Below, piece by piece: positions 11,007 through 25,386 of a stretch of DNA of 64,000 nt. The stretch is from Filosporella fistucella (Eukaryota > Ascomycota > Leotiomycetes > Helotiales), in the NCBI GenBank assembly GCA_030077755.1, contig JAQJZZ010000008.1, forward strand, positions 620,001-684,000, given 5' to 3'. Below the pieces are notes generated by a model. It searched no databases, had not been told where the DNA came from, and saw only the letters and a list, made by a program, of their open reading frames with translations. The translations under genes and the position numbers were made by a program. Positions within the stretch are counted from its first letter, which is position 1, and every line of letters begins with the position of its first letter.

Positions 11007-14000
11007 ATCCAAATGAAATCCAAGAAAACTCCTGTGGGAAATGGGATCCTCTGGAAATCTGGTTCAAAGAACAGAAAGAAAAAGAGCCGCCTGGATTATG
11101 GACAAGTCGCTGGAAATGGATCGGATAGGTGAAGAAGAGTATTCGCAGATATGGGATGCCTCTGTTAAAGACAACGGAAGGAAGGAAGGATAGGTGGAAG
11201 GCGACGATGAGGGAGAGTGGTGAAGGAAGGTGAAGAAGTCGTGATGTTAGAAGGATAGATGAGGTTGGATATGCGACGAGGTGAGGTGAGGTGGGGAGTG
11301 AGGTCCTAAAGATGGTCCATGGGTAATGATATCAATGGTATCGTCGTGACAGGGGATGGTAAGTGGAAGGCGAAGAAGATGACTGCTGGGCGTGGGTCCA
11401 CACACATTCAACCCACTAAGTGACTGGGATTGTTGAATGACTGAGTTTCTGGGCTAAGAGCAAAGCTACTCCGTAATGGTGGTGGTGGGTCGGGGATCCA
11501 TTTTACAAGGCCTGGAAGTGTGTCGATGGATTCATGAGCTACTGTAACTAGTAGAAAGGGTGGGAACTGATTTTGGCTTTGGCTTCTGCCTCTGGACAAC
11601 TTTGGGGCTTGTCGGGCTGGTCTTCGGGGCTTTGATTGGGACTGACATGCTCGTCTCCCCTGTTCTTCAATCAAAACCTCCTCAGACTCGTCACAAGGAG
11701 GGCAGAAAATAGGTCGATGCATTGGCCACCTGGCTGATGAGTGTGTCTGCAAGGTGGTGGGTGTGTAGGTGTGTAAGTGTCTAGTGTGTCTCTCGTCTCT
11801 CCAAGACTTCCTTCCAAAGTGTGTGTGTCTGTGCATCAGCAGCTACTCTCCTCTCCGTATGGGTATGGCACGGTAGACACGGTAAGCAGGGCTGGCTGGC
11901 TTGACTCTTGAGATGGGCGAGGCGGGCGACATTCGTGGTACAGGACCAGTAACAGGCCAACGCGGCACAATCCTGGATCCTACACCACATACACTGCATA
12001 CACTACACTACTTTTCCCTCCGTGCAGTCTGTCCAGCACTGAGCAACTTTCCCTACCCTTCCAGCCTTCCTACCCTACCGACTGACTTTACAGCCCGTCG
12101 TCTGCTGCGAAAAGCCTACTGCAGCCTGCTGCTGGGTCATGTCATGGGCATGGATGCTTTGGAAATGGAGTGGCCGAAGTCAGGTGTGAGTGGTTGAAGT
12201 GTCGCAGTTGAAGGCTGTTTGCGTGTTGTAGTGGCGCCCAGTTACGATGGGACAGGGAAGAATCAGTTGTCTATCGCCTGTCACCTTGTGCTTTGGCTCT
12301 TGGAACGGAGGAATCTCAAGGAGAGTTAGTGGAGTGAGTGTCCGGAGTGTACGAAGTACGCTGTAAGAACTGAAGGCCTTGTAAATCTTGTACTCCGTAT
12401 TCCGTTCACTGCCGCTGTTCAAAAGTGAGGTCGCATGAATTTGGCAGTCAGACCCCATGGACCTGAGACCGGCAACAGCTCAAGTGACGCCAATGTCTTT
12501 CAACCTTTGCCACACAAGCTGCCTCGTGGCTCCCAGCGATCAATGCGAGAAATCGAAGTGGTTTGTTTGTCTCTGGATTTGTCTTTGCCAACCGTAACAC
12601 CTTAATTGGACGAAGGCTATTGTGGACATTATTACCACCTGTGATTGGGTGTTTGATGGTTGAGTGGCTACTACAACTCCAAGCAGAGTCTACAGTTGGG
12701 TAATGGCTACCAGGTAGAAACTTCCTTTGATTGAGTCTTGAGTTCTTCCTTGACTTGCAACGGCGCGAGACACTACCAATCAGATCTACTTCTCTACGTG
12801 CTCCCAATATCGGTGACCTCTATTTTGGCTCATCCCTTACTCCTGATTGGCAGTATGATATGCAGATCGTATCGTCTTCGTCTCGTTTGTTCGTTCGTTC
12901 GTTCGCTGGGTCGAACATGGAGGGCAGCAGAAGGCCAGGAGAAGAAACCCGCTCAACCCAGAGAGCCAGACTTTGACCAGTCCTGGTGGTCCGTTCTGCT
13001 GTGGTGTTCCTTCCTTGGGTGGAGGTGGTGTTGCTTGCTGCATCGTGATGTGTCATCGGTCTCGACGAGAGTAGGATCGACCGTACAAACGTCGTCGCCA
13101 ATTTCCGATTCCATCCTTCTGAAGAAATCCATACATCCATCTCCCCCATAAAAAAGACTGAATGTGCTTCCCTCGACAAATCAGGGGCTTCCAGCAGAAA
13201 CTGATTGCCCAGTTGGCCCTTGCTAGTCTTTCCTTCGTTTCTCCTCTCCCTGTCTAGTCCATAATTGCCTCGACTGCGCCCGAAAAGCATGCGATAGCCT
13301 TTCTTAAGCCCTGCCCTGCTCAACCCTGGAAGGTGCTGGTGCCACTCTCTGCCATTCTCGAATCTCCAAGTTTCCCGTGGCGCCCAATCACTGCCGTCTT
13401 GGCATAAAGTGAGGCTACCATGGAGGGGAGGATTGCCCGATTGATTGGCTTCAAGTGACAATTGCCCGCCTTAGTGTGTGATACAGATGTGTGAGATGCA
13501 TTGGTGGCGGACCAGAGAAAACGAGGAACGAGGATCAGGGTTACAAACACGATGCAAATACTTAAGATTTGGAGATGCAAGACAGTGTGGATCAGGAAAG
13601 GAAGAAAAAGCAAGAAATTATATCGTTAATGATTTACCGTTATGATGTAAGTCTATTGGATGGCTTGAAGCGCTAGTTCGTAGAAAGCGACTTTTCGGTG
13701 TACTAAAGACCACATTTCGATGGGACCGATCATTAGTCAACCAGCCAAGACACGTATTTCTGGGATAAGGCCTCTCAAACCTGAGGCATATCGGCGTAGA
13801 GTTAATATTCCTGGGTAAATAGAACACCTTGGCTTGTTCGAAATGAAGGAGATTTTCCTCCTCATGTCCAATCATATCACTTGAAACATAAAATTTGGCC
13901 TCTTCAACTTGCCGAGATAATCTATACTGCTATCGAACATCACAGCCTCGCTGCACAAGCTGCATCTATCGCTCATTCCTTCAAACAAGCTTGCATAACT

Positions 14001-17000
14001 CTGCGTAATGGCAGCTGGAATGGCCGGGCTGGACCTGAATATTTGCACTTTGCACAACCTCCATAATTATGCCTCAGCCATCTCTCCTGCACTGAACAGA
14101 GTCGTGTAAATAGAATGCGCCCCAACGCCCCAACCTCATAGCTGTGCCATCGCCATCATTCTCAAAATCCTCCCCAGCCACACACCGCTTGCGGAAACTG
14201 GAAAGTTACAGAAAAATAATCTCGAACCTCGTACCAAAAAAAGAATTTCTTTATGAAAAGTTGTACGACGTATTGTACGGCAAACAGCTCAGCCGTTCAA
14301 AGCCGTTTTCTAAACATGATGCCAAACTTCAAGCCTTGCCTTGCCCTCCCTTGACGGTATCCCATGTCACGCCGTTTAAAGATTCCCGCAAGGCAGGGCA
14401 CCTCATTCGACCCCTGAAACTCACCGCCACTTTCCACAAAGTGTGACATTGTGACCAGGTCAGGTATGTGAGTGTGGATCAATCAGCCCGAAATAAACGA
14501 TAGAAAAAATAAGAACAGTTTTCGAATCATCCGAGAGAGACCCAACCCCATCCACAATCGAATCCACATCACATCGCAATTAATCTCAGATCCAAATTAT
14601 CGACGTCTGTGTGTCTTCCGTCCCGCGCTACGCTTGTAGAATAATTTACGGGGACGGGGGTTGGTCAAATTTGCAGATGCTATGTACCTTGTACCGTTGC
14701 AGTATCGAACAATAATAATGATATGGGATGGTAAGGCACGGCATAGAGAAGCGGGTAGGTCATGGACTCATTCCTTCAAGGAGGATTAGTTTTGAAGCGC
14801 ATGTTGTGAGAGTGAGATTTCAGGCTGGGTGCAGTGTAAACGAAGGCCAGGTTCAACCAAAGCGACGAAAAGAAATCAAGCTTAGGTACATCACGTGCAA
14901 TACACGTGCCTGTTCGAGCCCAGTTTTCCACATTCATGCTCGAGGCTAGATGGCATGAGTGTGATATTGTTTGACAAAATTAATTTCTGTGTAGCTAATG
15001 ACGACTTTACAACGTTCAGATGTCTCAGAAACGTAAAGAGAGTTCAATATCAAAATTTTCGCATCACGTGCCGTATCCTCACCACCATTAAACCGCTCAC
15101 TCGATATAGCCGTCTGACCACCTGCATCTATCGCATTTACCAAGATACACCCTCCCCATTCAACTTACAGCAACATAGTGCATCTCTCACTTTCCTCAGC
15201 GGCTAACCACTTGCATCCAACAATGACACAACCCATCTCAGCCGTTTCCAGCTACACCAAAACACAAGTAATCCTACCACATGAGAAATGACAACTCTAC
15301 GGAGTAAGCACCCAAACACCCATTCTACAAGTCTAAACGGATATCATCACCGAGAATTTCCCCGTTTCTGGCAAAATATGCATAATCTCCCAACCCCATG
15401 ACCCCAGTCTGTCCCCCGTGCCTCGAAACAAAAGCCTGAGCCTCTCATTCCTTGCCTGCCTGTGCCAAAGCTGGGATGGAAAATGCTTGTCCCACTCACA
15501 CTCACACCTCACACTATTCACGGCTGCTTGCTGGCCCGAAACAACCCTTTCCTCGCACAATCAGTATGCTTGTCTTTGCAGCAGCGCCGAAATGGAGAAG
15601 GGGAAAGGAAAGGAAGTGATTTGAGCCGGGCGGAAGAGAGTTATTTACAGACCATGTGACTTTGGTTACAGATTCTGCATGAGCAGCGCAGCTTGAGCGG
15701 ATATGCACGTGTTGATTACGCTTTACGCACTCTATTCCATGCTGTGACCAAGGGAGAAAAGCATGATGACTATTTTCAACTTCTTTCAGTGATGGTTTGG
15801 TAAAGTAGAGAATATGATTGGATAACCTTGCTGAACTGTGTGGGGTATCTATCGATAGACAGAATAGTCGCTCGGTTTATATCCCCGCAACGCGGCACAG
15901 GAATAGAAGACGTTGTGTTCACTATTCAGCATCATGGAGCTGGCTTCGGCGCCTCGCAAAACATACAGCAAGCGCATGTAAGATGCTCTCGCATCAAGTT
16001 ACCTTCTCCTATCAATTATCTTTACCTTTCATATCTTTGTTGGGAGACCGAGGATCTAGGCCAGAACGTCCGTGCCGTTTCAAAAATAAGTTTTTGGCAA
16101 CTTTGATTTCATTTGCGTTTATTTGAAGAAGCGGAAACTTTACTTCGGCGTTTGAAATTGGGATTTTGGGATCTAGTTGCCGGTCGGAGGAATGAGAGTT
16201 TTTTCTGTCTGGATGGTGAGGAGAAGTACTGTCTGAAGCAAGAGTCTAAATTTACTTCGAGAAGCCAGGAGAGAAAGTTCTCGTATACTCGTAATAGAAG
16301 TTAATTCTGCGCCATAGTGACTGATTATGTTCCATACCCACTCCCACGCATGTATTTCCTTCTTCTATGTTTAACTTTCTCTTCTTCGTTCATCTCTTAT
16401 TTCCTCTTCCAGCCTTCCCGATTGTTTGAGCCGGAGATGTCTCCATACAAAAAGGTATAATGGTGCGACACTCTTACATCATTGTCTTGAACCTAATTGT
16501 TCATCACGCTATACATTGCATACTCGGCCGACAACCTACATAATCCTTTGACTATCACATCAGACTCCCAAGCCAAAAGTCTGAAAGGCTATTATCATCA
16601 CGAATCCCTCAACCACTCCTCCTGGTCTAAAAATAAACTTTCGCTAATTGGATCGCTCCAATCCAACGCTCAAAAGGGGGCTGAGATCAGCAATTTCCTA
16701 ATTCGTTTCTAATACTCCGTTAACATCCTCTCCTATTTCTTATTCAGCATACCAAGACACTCTATATCACAATATCACCGCTTCTTAACCTCTGTTGGGT
16801 TTTAAATCGTTAAGTTTCAGAAATGAATAATAAGAGCGTATCCAGATATGAAACAAGCATGCCCCTCGTCTCTCGCGAAGCTTATCCCATCCAGCCCCAT
16901 AAGGACCAGCTGGCAAGAGGCAAAAGATGACTCTGACGTGAGAGATCCACGGATGGGATTGCCAACGCATCATTTGTAGCATACTCTAAAATGAATAGGA

Positions 17001-17019
17001 GAGGGTTTATCCTCTTTAT
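11007..17019. other. 6-kb region upstream of the kinase without a supported gene
   Basis: The first 1-2 kb probably contains the promoter and 5' leader of the kinase. The rest shows several 60-210-codon open frames without domain content, most lacking an ATG at a sensible place. A GTTCG tetranucleotide-type run lies near 12886-12905. The 9-mer TACTCCGTA or its complement occurs at 11467-11475, 12391-12399 and 15298-15306. No RNA gene is seen. Confidence 0.45.
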
Positions 17020-17859
17020 ATGCTACTCCACTTGCATATTGTGAAACTTCCTTTGCGAAAAAATTGGTTCTTCTGCAAGGTGGGAATGACTTCATTTGTA
17101 CCCCTCGTGATGAACATGGCGAGCTGTTTATCTTTTTCGAAAGAGGGTGGTCGGAAACCGACTGTTGAGTTTTCTCAGTTTAGAAGCAAAACCTCAACCC
17201 TACAACCGCACACAGAACACCCTCCCACTCTCGAGTCTTCACCACAAGACACTCTGCCTACAATAACACTCACCCGCGCCTCAATCTTGCTACCTACCTC
17301 TCCACCAGCCCAAGAAACCTCAGAACCACAACACCAAACCCAAGATCTACCTACCCTTCCACCTCCCTCCTACTCAAAAACCCGTATCCAACCACCTCCC
17401 TACACCTCGCCCACAGACGCACTATTTTCTTCACACAGAGCAAAACCAGATCTTAATGCGCTTCAATACTCCCCCCTAACTTCTCATCCGTTGCCTTATC
17501 AACCACCGCCGAAATATGTTTCTGAGGTATCTGGTATAGGTACTGAACAGCTGGGGGGTGGTTTACCTCTTTCTACTTCTACTTCTTCCTTTTCAAAAAC
17601 ATCTCACTCATATCCATCTCAAAACCCCTCTCAACACACAAAACTAAATCGCTGGTTCAACCTCCCCTTCTCCTCTGCCTGGTCCAGCCCAGAAACGGCA
17701 AATAAACAATACACACCCCAGGACCACGAAGAAAGAGAGCGAGAAAGAAAAAGAGGGGAGAGCGATGAAGGATGGTGGTGTGCTTGTCTTGGAGTTGGGA
17801 GGGGCATGGAGGCTATGGAGAGGAATAGAGGGAGTGTTAGTGGATTTTGGGTTTTTTAG
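17020..17859 (+). CDS. Hypothetical Pro/Ser/Thr-rich protein, start uncertain
   Basis: A 279-residue frame from the first ATG. The initial 20-30 residues read poorly as protein, and later ATGs at 17086, 17110 or 17116 (MASCLSFS) are equally plausible starts. The body is rich in Pro, Ser and Thr with repeated PPPYTSP-, PPPSYS- and PPPKYV-like segments, reminiscent of PPxY-type WW-domain ligands. A Lys/Arg/Glu run (EERERERKRGE) and a short C-terminal WWCACLG segment follow. No catalytic domain is seen and I do not recognise a family. It could be a disordered adaptor-type protein or a fortuitous frame; codon composition and the continuous PPxY-like motifs favour a real gene. Confidence 0.45.
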   Translation: MLLHLHIVKLPLRKNWFFCKVGMTSFVPLVMNMASCLSFSKEGGRKPTVEFSQFRSKTSTLQPHTEHPPTLESSPQDTLPTITLTRASILLPTSPPAQETSEPQHQTQDLPTLPPPSYSKTRIQPPPYTSPTDALFSSHRAKPDLNALQYSPLTSHPLPYQPPPKYVSEVSGIGTEQLGGGLPLSTSTSSFSKTSHSYPSQNPSQHTKLNRWFNLPFSSAWSSPETANKQYTPQDHEERERERKRGESDEGWWCACLGVGRGMEAMERNRGSVSGFWVF

Positions 17860-19204
17860 ATGATTGGTGGGGAGAGGATGAGAAATCGGAAATTATGAAA
17901 AAAGATTGAGTAATTGGAGGGAAAATGAAAGGTATGATATATGTTCTAGGGATTGGGTGTGTGGGAGGAATAGGGAGTATGGAGTATGGAGAGATTGACA
18001 ACATGATGAATGATATTAGGTTTTTTGGGGGGTGTGGGGGAGGAAAAGATGAGAAAGGAGTTTAATGGATTGGGGACTTGGTTTATATTATGTGTATTTA
18101 TAGGATTTATCAGGTATAAGTCTACCTAGGTAGTTGTGAATGCTGAGAAATGGACTTCATCTTGAAACTCGATAGTGAAAATAGGATATCTCTTGAGAAC
18201 CTGTAATACTCTGAATATATTTTGAGAATTACCAAGAGCCGAGAATGTGGAAACATGTATTGAATAATTACACAAACGAGGTTTAGTTGTTTGAGAAGAA
18301 GAAAAGGTTAACATTTTAGTTTTTATTCTTGTAATTTTTATTTAATTGCTTTCTGATTCAGGGGGAAATGTTAGGGAGAACACAGCGAAAATGAAGTTTT
18401 TCATAGTGGCTATCATATCGTATTTATAAACTTTTACCTGTGTAAAAGTAAAAGTGACTGTATGAATTCATGATTAAATCTATCGAATATTATTCGATCT
18501 CTCCCACGGTGCTCTACTACTTTTTGATCGCTATTCCGCTCGCATTTGGTGTCGGAAAACAAAAATTTATTCAATCAGTATGAGGTATTTCTAGAATACC
18601 CGTGCAGATAAGGCCGCAGCGACTTTACATTTGTTCATAGCTCTTGAAAAAGCACGAGGCTGCCGGAATTTGTTAAAATGTGTAAAGGTGGCCACTCTCT
18701 CAACGGCAGAGGTGGAAGTGAGGCTGATACCGACGGAGCAAGCCGTGAATGAACACTCGGTGTCTAGATTGGGAAGGTCTTTCCGCTGACTGGGTGCTGC
18801 GAAGCGTGCCTACCTAATCCAGCCTGTGCTATTGTATTTAGGCATCACTCACACCTAGACAATACAACAACATCCACATTAAAGACTTGACAAGTGCAAC
18901 ACGACTGGCAAGAATAAAGTATGGCTAGGAAGATATAACAAAAATCTGTGACTTGAATGGGAAGCAAGGAAATTCTTTTGGCACTTTCCCTCTTGCCAAT
19001 CTGTCCCGTTGACGTTTCCAGGCTATTATGTTATATGGTATAGTGGGATGATTCCTATGTTGTCCTTTGCTTAAGTACTGTCAGATAATCCGCTAATTAA
19101 TTCTCTAGAGCTCATTCCTTGGAAACGACTTCGAAACTTAACATTTCAAAAAGAAGCGTCTGGCAGGAGCTTAAAAACTCTTTCCTGCTTGCTATCACCT
19201 TAAA
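17860..19204. other. Non-coding, AT-rich spacer
   Basis: No gene is seen. The first part, about 17870-18120, is G-rich on the plus strand with GGGGAGAGG- and TGTGGGGGAGG-like tracts, probably the 3' flank of the preceding frame. The remainder is AT-rich and featureless apart from a TCTTGCCAAT string at 18991-19000 that recurs in other intergenic repeats of this window. Confidence 0.4.
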
Positions 19205-21270
19205 ATGTCCTCCTCGCCCCCACACTCCTCCGATGAACCTGCTTCGACTAGCCCTCCTCGACCGACTATAGTAAGAGCTACATGCAATATAGATGTCGAA
19301 CCAAATGGTGTCAATATCTATTCTGGGGACATGAGGGAGGCTCCTATGACCGTGAATAATTCAACTTACAGTCAAAGTTTAGCACTTCCAGCTCCTGACG
19401 CGGACCTAACTGAGAGACTTATTGAAGATGCCACAGCCAATCTGTTTATATCCGGAGGATTCTGTAACCACTGTCGTACTCTTTTCGACAACTGGCCTCA
19501 ACTGAGCGAGCAACATGAGGATATGCCGCTACGTTCTTGTACCACCTTTGAAATGGAGGCCTCCATGCGCTCTGGTTGTAGGTTCTGTGCGTATTTGTTT
19601 CAATCTCTGAAGGATGTTCCTTGGGTGGGCGATGAACAGGACAGAGTTCGTAAGCTCGAAATACTATATATATATATCTTGATCAGAATACTGGCCCCCT
19701 TTCAGAACATAAAAGACAGAAGCTCCTCTTTGCAGATCCGAAAGCCTAGAGCAGGGTTGACGCTAAAATCTGTGGACGACGTATACTCTACGTCCTCTCT
19801 TCTGCCATCTTCGGGTTGGATTTTGCCCCTCGTCCCATATTCCGACGATTGACTTGACATTTTATCGCTGACTGTTATGACACACCACACGATGTGCTCG
19901 ATACTGCGCGTTGATGGTGTCGTTTTATGGCGGCTCGACTCTCAATATAGCGGCGTCTTCTGCTCGTAATAGCACCGAGGGATGCTTTCTTCGGCCGCCA
20001 CACCTTAGGTACGCACTACGAGCAAAAGTCAGAGCCGGCAAGAAAGAATGGGTACAGGAGTTCAGAGAAGCTTGTTTATATGACAAGTCAGTTTCTGATA
20101 CTCCGCTAGGAGGTCGAGTGTGGTTAGTGTGCATCCCAGTTATTCCCACATCTTATTAATTTTTCTTATCTTGGTTTCCGCTTGATGACATAAAGAGAAG
20201 CATTAGATGACCGACATGGCCAAACAAGGAATCTCTATATGCACGATTAATTTGTTGATCTAACGTGCTCGCACTAAGCCTCTTGACATAGGGCTCTGAA
20301 AGAGAAAATACTTGCGCCTCGAACGATACACTTCGGCGATCGTGGCGCCTTCTGGGAATGCCGATCATATATCGCACATGAAGACCTACCCGATAGCGTT
20401 ATACGTCCCAGTTATCGTGTCCCTCTTGTTTGCCAGACAGGAGAGCATGAGCCCCGGTCATGGGACGAATTCGTGAGCAATTTTTCTGCGAGCCAGCTTA
20501 CCATGTCCAAAGATAAATTGCCGGCACTTGCTGGAATTGAGAGGCTTGCTAGTTCGAGGAAGGACAGGGGCGAGTATCTCGCCGGATTGTGGAAACGAGA
20601 CCTTGAGTGGCAGCTGTTATGGACTCCATATGATATATGTAAACTCACATCAACAAGGCCACAGGAGTGGCGTGCCCCATCTTGGTCTTGGACGAGCATT
20701 GATGGTCGGGTAGATTCGCAGCCGTCCAGTTAGGAATCGCTAATGAAATCGAACCAACTGTGTATACAGATCCTGGAAGCGAGCACGACAAAGCATGGGC
20801 AGGACCCTTATGGACAAGTCACCGCAGGGCAAATCCGACTTCGAGGCACGTTGCTCATGGGTACGTGGCATCGTAAAGATTATAACTCATCACTTATCGG
20901 CGTTGCGGTGGATCGCGAGTTTGAAGTTATAGTTCAACTTGACTGCGTAGGGATGTTAACGGCGACGGCGCTGACGGTTCATTGCTCTACTTGCTGCCTA
21001 TTATATTTCTCAAAGAGATGGGTGACTATGATCCTATATTAGGAGACAGCGTGCAAGGTCTGGCGCTACTGCCTACTAAAACCGAAAACGAATATTTCAG
21101 GATTGGCACATTTGACGATCCTTTTTTGGATAATCCGATCGAAGAGGGCAATAACGCTGCATTACAACATATGAGGCAGCAGCCTGGCATCCACAAAAAC
21201 AGACGTCACTGGCGTCGAGTTTTTTGACGAACCGTATTTTGGCGACAGTTTACTGCTGACACTTGTGTAG
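19205..21270 (+). pseudogene. Decayed HET-domain (heterokaryon incompatibility) gene
   Basis: Segments in three frames read as one HET-domain protein in order. First, from 19205, comes an N-terminal region with FCNHCRTLFDNWP and SGCRFCAYLFQSL, typical of the segment before the HET core. Then YGGSTLNIAASSARNSTEGC (about 19926-19985), the usual end of the core. Then IHFGDRGAFWECRS (about 20315-20360), KDKLPALAGIERLA, YLAGLWKRDLEWQLLW and RAPSWSWTSIDG (to about 20710), and finally LYLLPI with GLALLPTKTENEYFRIGTF near 20985-21105. The block that should carry the SYCWG-type core motif is missing between about 19840 and 19920. A TAG at 20731-20733 interrupts an otherwise continuous frame, and a further shift is needed near 20950. 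HET proteins trigger non-self cell death in fungi; this copy appears inactive. Confidence 0.82.
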
Positions 21271-22090
21271 AAGGATTATGTATCTGGGTGTTCGGACTAA
21301 ACATCAAAGGTTAATTGATTACCGCGCTGCGGCACAAGGACATTTCAAGAACCTCGGACTTCAGGGCGTAAGAAATCAATGGGTACCTGAAGGCTAAGAA
21401 GTAGGCTGTATGAGACAGTGGGTGAGAATGGAGAATTAGGGGCACTGGCATAAAAGAGGTTGAATAGAGAGGATCCAAATGCAATAGCAATTTAGTAGAG
21501 AATCGCAGCTCACCCAAGCCTCTCTATAGTGACAGCGAATCATTTGAGACAGCCAATTATGCAAAAGACTTCGATGCTAAAGAGGGCTGATGGCTAATGT
21601 ATAGATATAACGTACGGCAAGCACGAATAACGATCGTATAAAGCTCTGTCCCAAATATTTATCCTGTTAGCTATTTAAGCTTATCATTTTCAATACCTTA
21701 CTTAAAACAAAATGAATGCCATTAGGTGGGTGAATCCAGTATATCAAAGGTCAGGTCGTGCTCTACTAGGTGGGCTGTATAGCTAGGCTACATCATTCTT
21801 TTGAATGAGAAAAGAATATATTACTAGAACAAAAATACGTGGTCACTTATATTCTCCAGTGGCTCCGACTGTAAAAGTAGAGAGTCAACGATGCGAATAA
21901 ATTAAGATGGGAGAGGAAAACAGATGAACAGAATAGGTCATGGAAAAAATCAAAATCATGTTTCGGAAAGACAAAATCTTGAATTTCCTTAGATATGTAC
22001 CCCGAGTTGCACAGAACTCGGCATATAAAATATATACAATTGAATTGTGAGACTTGATCTCCACCTCCCTTCCATTGAGTTTTTGACCCT
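21271..22090. other. Intergenic spacer between HET relic and GH10 gene
   Basis: I see no gene. The 3' end includes the probable terminator and 3' untranslated region of the xylanase on the minus strand. The rest is AT-rich sequence with no recognisable repeat. Confidence 0.4.
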
Positions 22091-23426
<1,336 letters not shown>

Positions 23427-25386
23427 GGTGAAGCTATTTTATGAGATTAAAATATAGAGAAATGGAAATCGAATCTTCAATAAGGGCCAACATTTTCGGG
23501 GAAAGTCTCTTAGTCTTAAGTATTTACCTGCCTGTCTTGGGGCAACAATTACATGCCTCCGAGATCACGGAACAAAGGATCGCAAGTGACCAAGAACATT
23601 TTGGAAGCTAAACCAAGGCCCTGTCTACCATCACCTAAAGGTGACGAAATTAAGCTTAGAATCAATTAGGCTAATACCAATTCCTTGAGAGCGAAGCCTA
23701 CTTAGGTCGCAAGTAGTTCACATGAAAACAAAATTTCAAGTCACTCCATTATCTCTCCTGACGAACAAGACAAGTTTGATGTTTAGGCTGAAGATATATA
23801 TCCCAAACAGCCAAAATGAGCCAGGAGGATAGTTAGTCCATCTCTTATGTCGTGACAGTCTATCAAGGTATAAATGTGGAGGCTCTCACGAAACAAATTA
23901 CCCCGCATCAACCTCGGTTGAAGTATCCGAAAGGGCTGGAATAGGAGGTTGTGTCCCGGTGTTGACGGAGTCACGAACCGTAACTTTGCTGTCAAAGTTC
24001 AATTGGGTTACATCGCACTTGGAATAGGGTTACATTAAAGGAAAGAAAGGATTTTGATGTGGAGTGCGGAGGCTTGTAAACCACCCATCTCCGTATCGGT
24101 TACGGAAGCTTGTCAGCGCCAGCCGATTAGAGAAGAATAAAAACAAATCAAGCTCACATGTTTTCCCCATCACGCTTCGATTTTCGGCTGGACCTTGTCA
24201 ACTCTCTAAGATTACTATTCGTGCGCAAGAGTATCCTTGAAGAAATATATTAAAAAGACATTCGATCCAGCAGTCTGGAACGCCAGATATGAATGCGGAG
24301 ACGAGAAAGGATTCCTTGGGATCTTGGAATCTGCTGTGTCATGATTAGAAATTTGTGTGGAATTGGCTACTGTTTCATTTAGATATAGCGTTGATGGATT
24401 AAGGTTACTTGCGCAGATTAGCGAGCCCCTTTCCTCTTGACAAAACGAAAATTGATTGCGGGTCGGGCGTCCTATGAGATAGAAGGTGTATCTCAGCTCG
24501 TATTAAGTTACGTATTACTCGTCAATTATTTGATTTCATGGTGGTCGCGTAGAAATTCCTTCTGATTCCGTCGGTGTTTATTGCCGTGTTCCTTGGAAAG
24601 TTGCGTCTTCGACCCTATAATTTGCTCATTATAGTTTGGCTACCGACTGCAAGGCGTAACACATGTCGTCGTCGTCGTCGTTGTTGTATTTGCTATTATT
24701 CCAGGATCATCCAATTCATGCCTCAAATGGGAATGCTAGTCTCTTTGTAGATTTGTATAACTCTATTCATGATCATCTATCTGCCGTGGTCTCGGCATCA
24801 TGTCATCATGTTCCGAAAGTCCAGCAAAACTCCCCACGTACCCCGCAATTCGCGCAATATTATTTCCACCTTAAGCTTTAGAGTTGCATTGCATTTTGAT
24901 GTCTGATAGGTATGATACGAGCCACTCAGCCAGTGGTCACACCATCGGACAGAACGCATCGGGCCGGATCACATCACTTCAAAGACCGAGCATTAGATTA
25001 GGATGCTTGATTTGCAACTTGTATTTCCAGTTAGAAAAGAAAGTAGGGAGATCGACTCCCATCAAGTCACTACCGAATACGCCCGTATTCCAAAACATAT
25101 TCTCCGTCAAAGCCCGCTGACAAGGGCTCTTCCAGATGAGATACACGGCAAGTCCAAGGTCCATGGATCGATCTAGGTGAATTCAATATATTTTCGTAGA
25201 CATGGAGTGGCTCAAATGTGGAGGTTGTAGAACGTAATAAACGAAGGCAATCTAACATGTTTGGTGGACGGAAATTCGAAATAATTGTTGCGTTGATTTT
25301 GTAGATAAAGAGCCAAGAGAGAAGGTTTGTTTGGTCTGGCCAAGAAATTCATATCACACTTCTCCACATTTCCTCTTGCTTTGACA
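23427..25386. promoter_or_regulatory. Shared divergent promoter region of the GH10 and GH30 genes
   Basis: About 1.96 kb separates the two start codons, with no convincing gene between. On the minus strand a TATATTTTA string lies about 25-30 bp upstream of the GH10 ATG. Matches to known fungal regulator sites are visible: GGCTAA, the XlnR/XYR1-type xylanase activator core, near 23670, and GGCTGA near 23786; GCGGAG, which fits the carbon-repressor CreA consensus SYGGRG, at 24066-24071 and 24295-24300. Such short motifs occur by chance, so the regulatory role is inference from motif plus context. A GTC trinucleotide run lies at about 24664-24680. Confidence 0.4.

Noticed and set aside
12820..13461. 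Minus-strand open frame of about 213 codons
   Set aside because: Lacks an ATG at its start, shows no domain and has leader-like composition.
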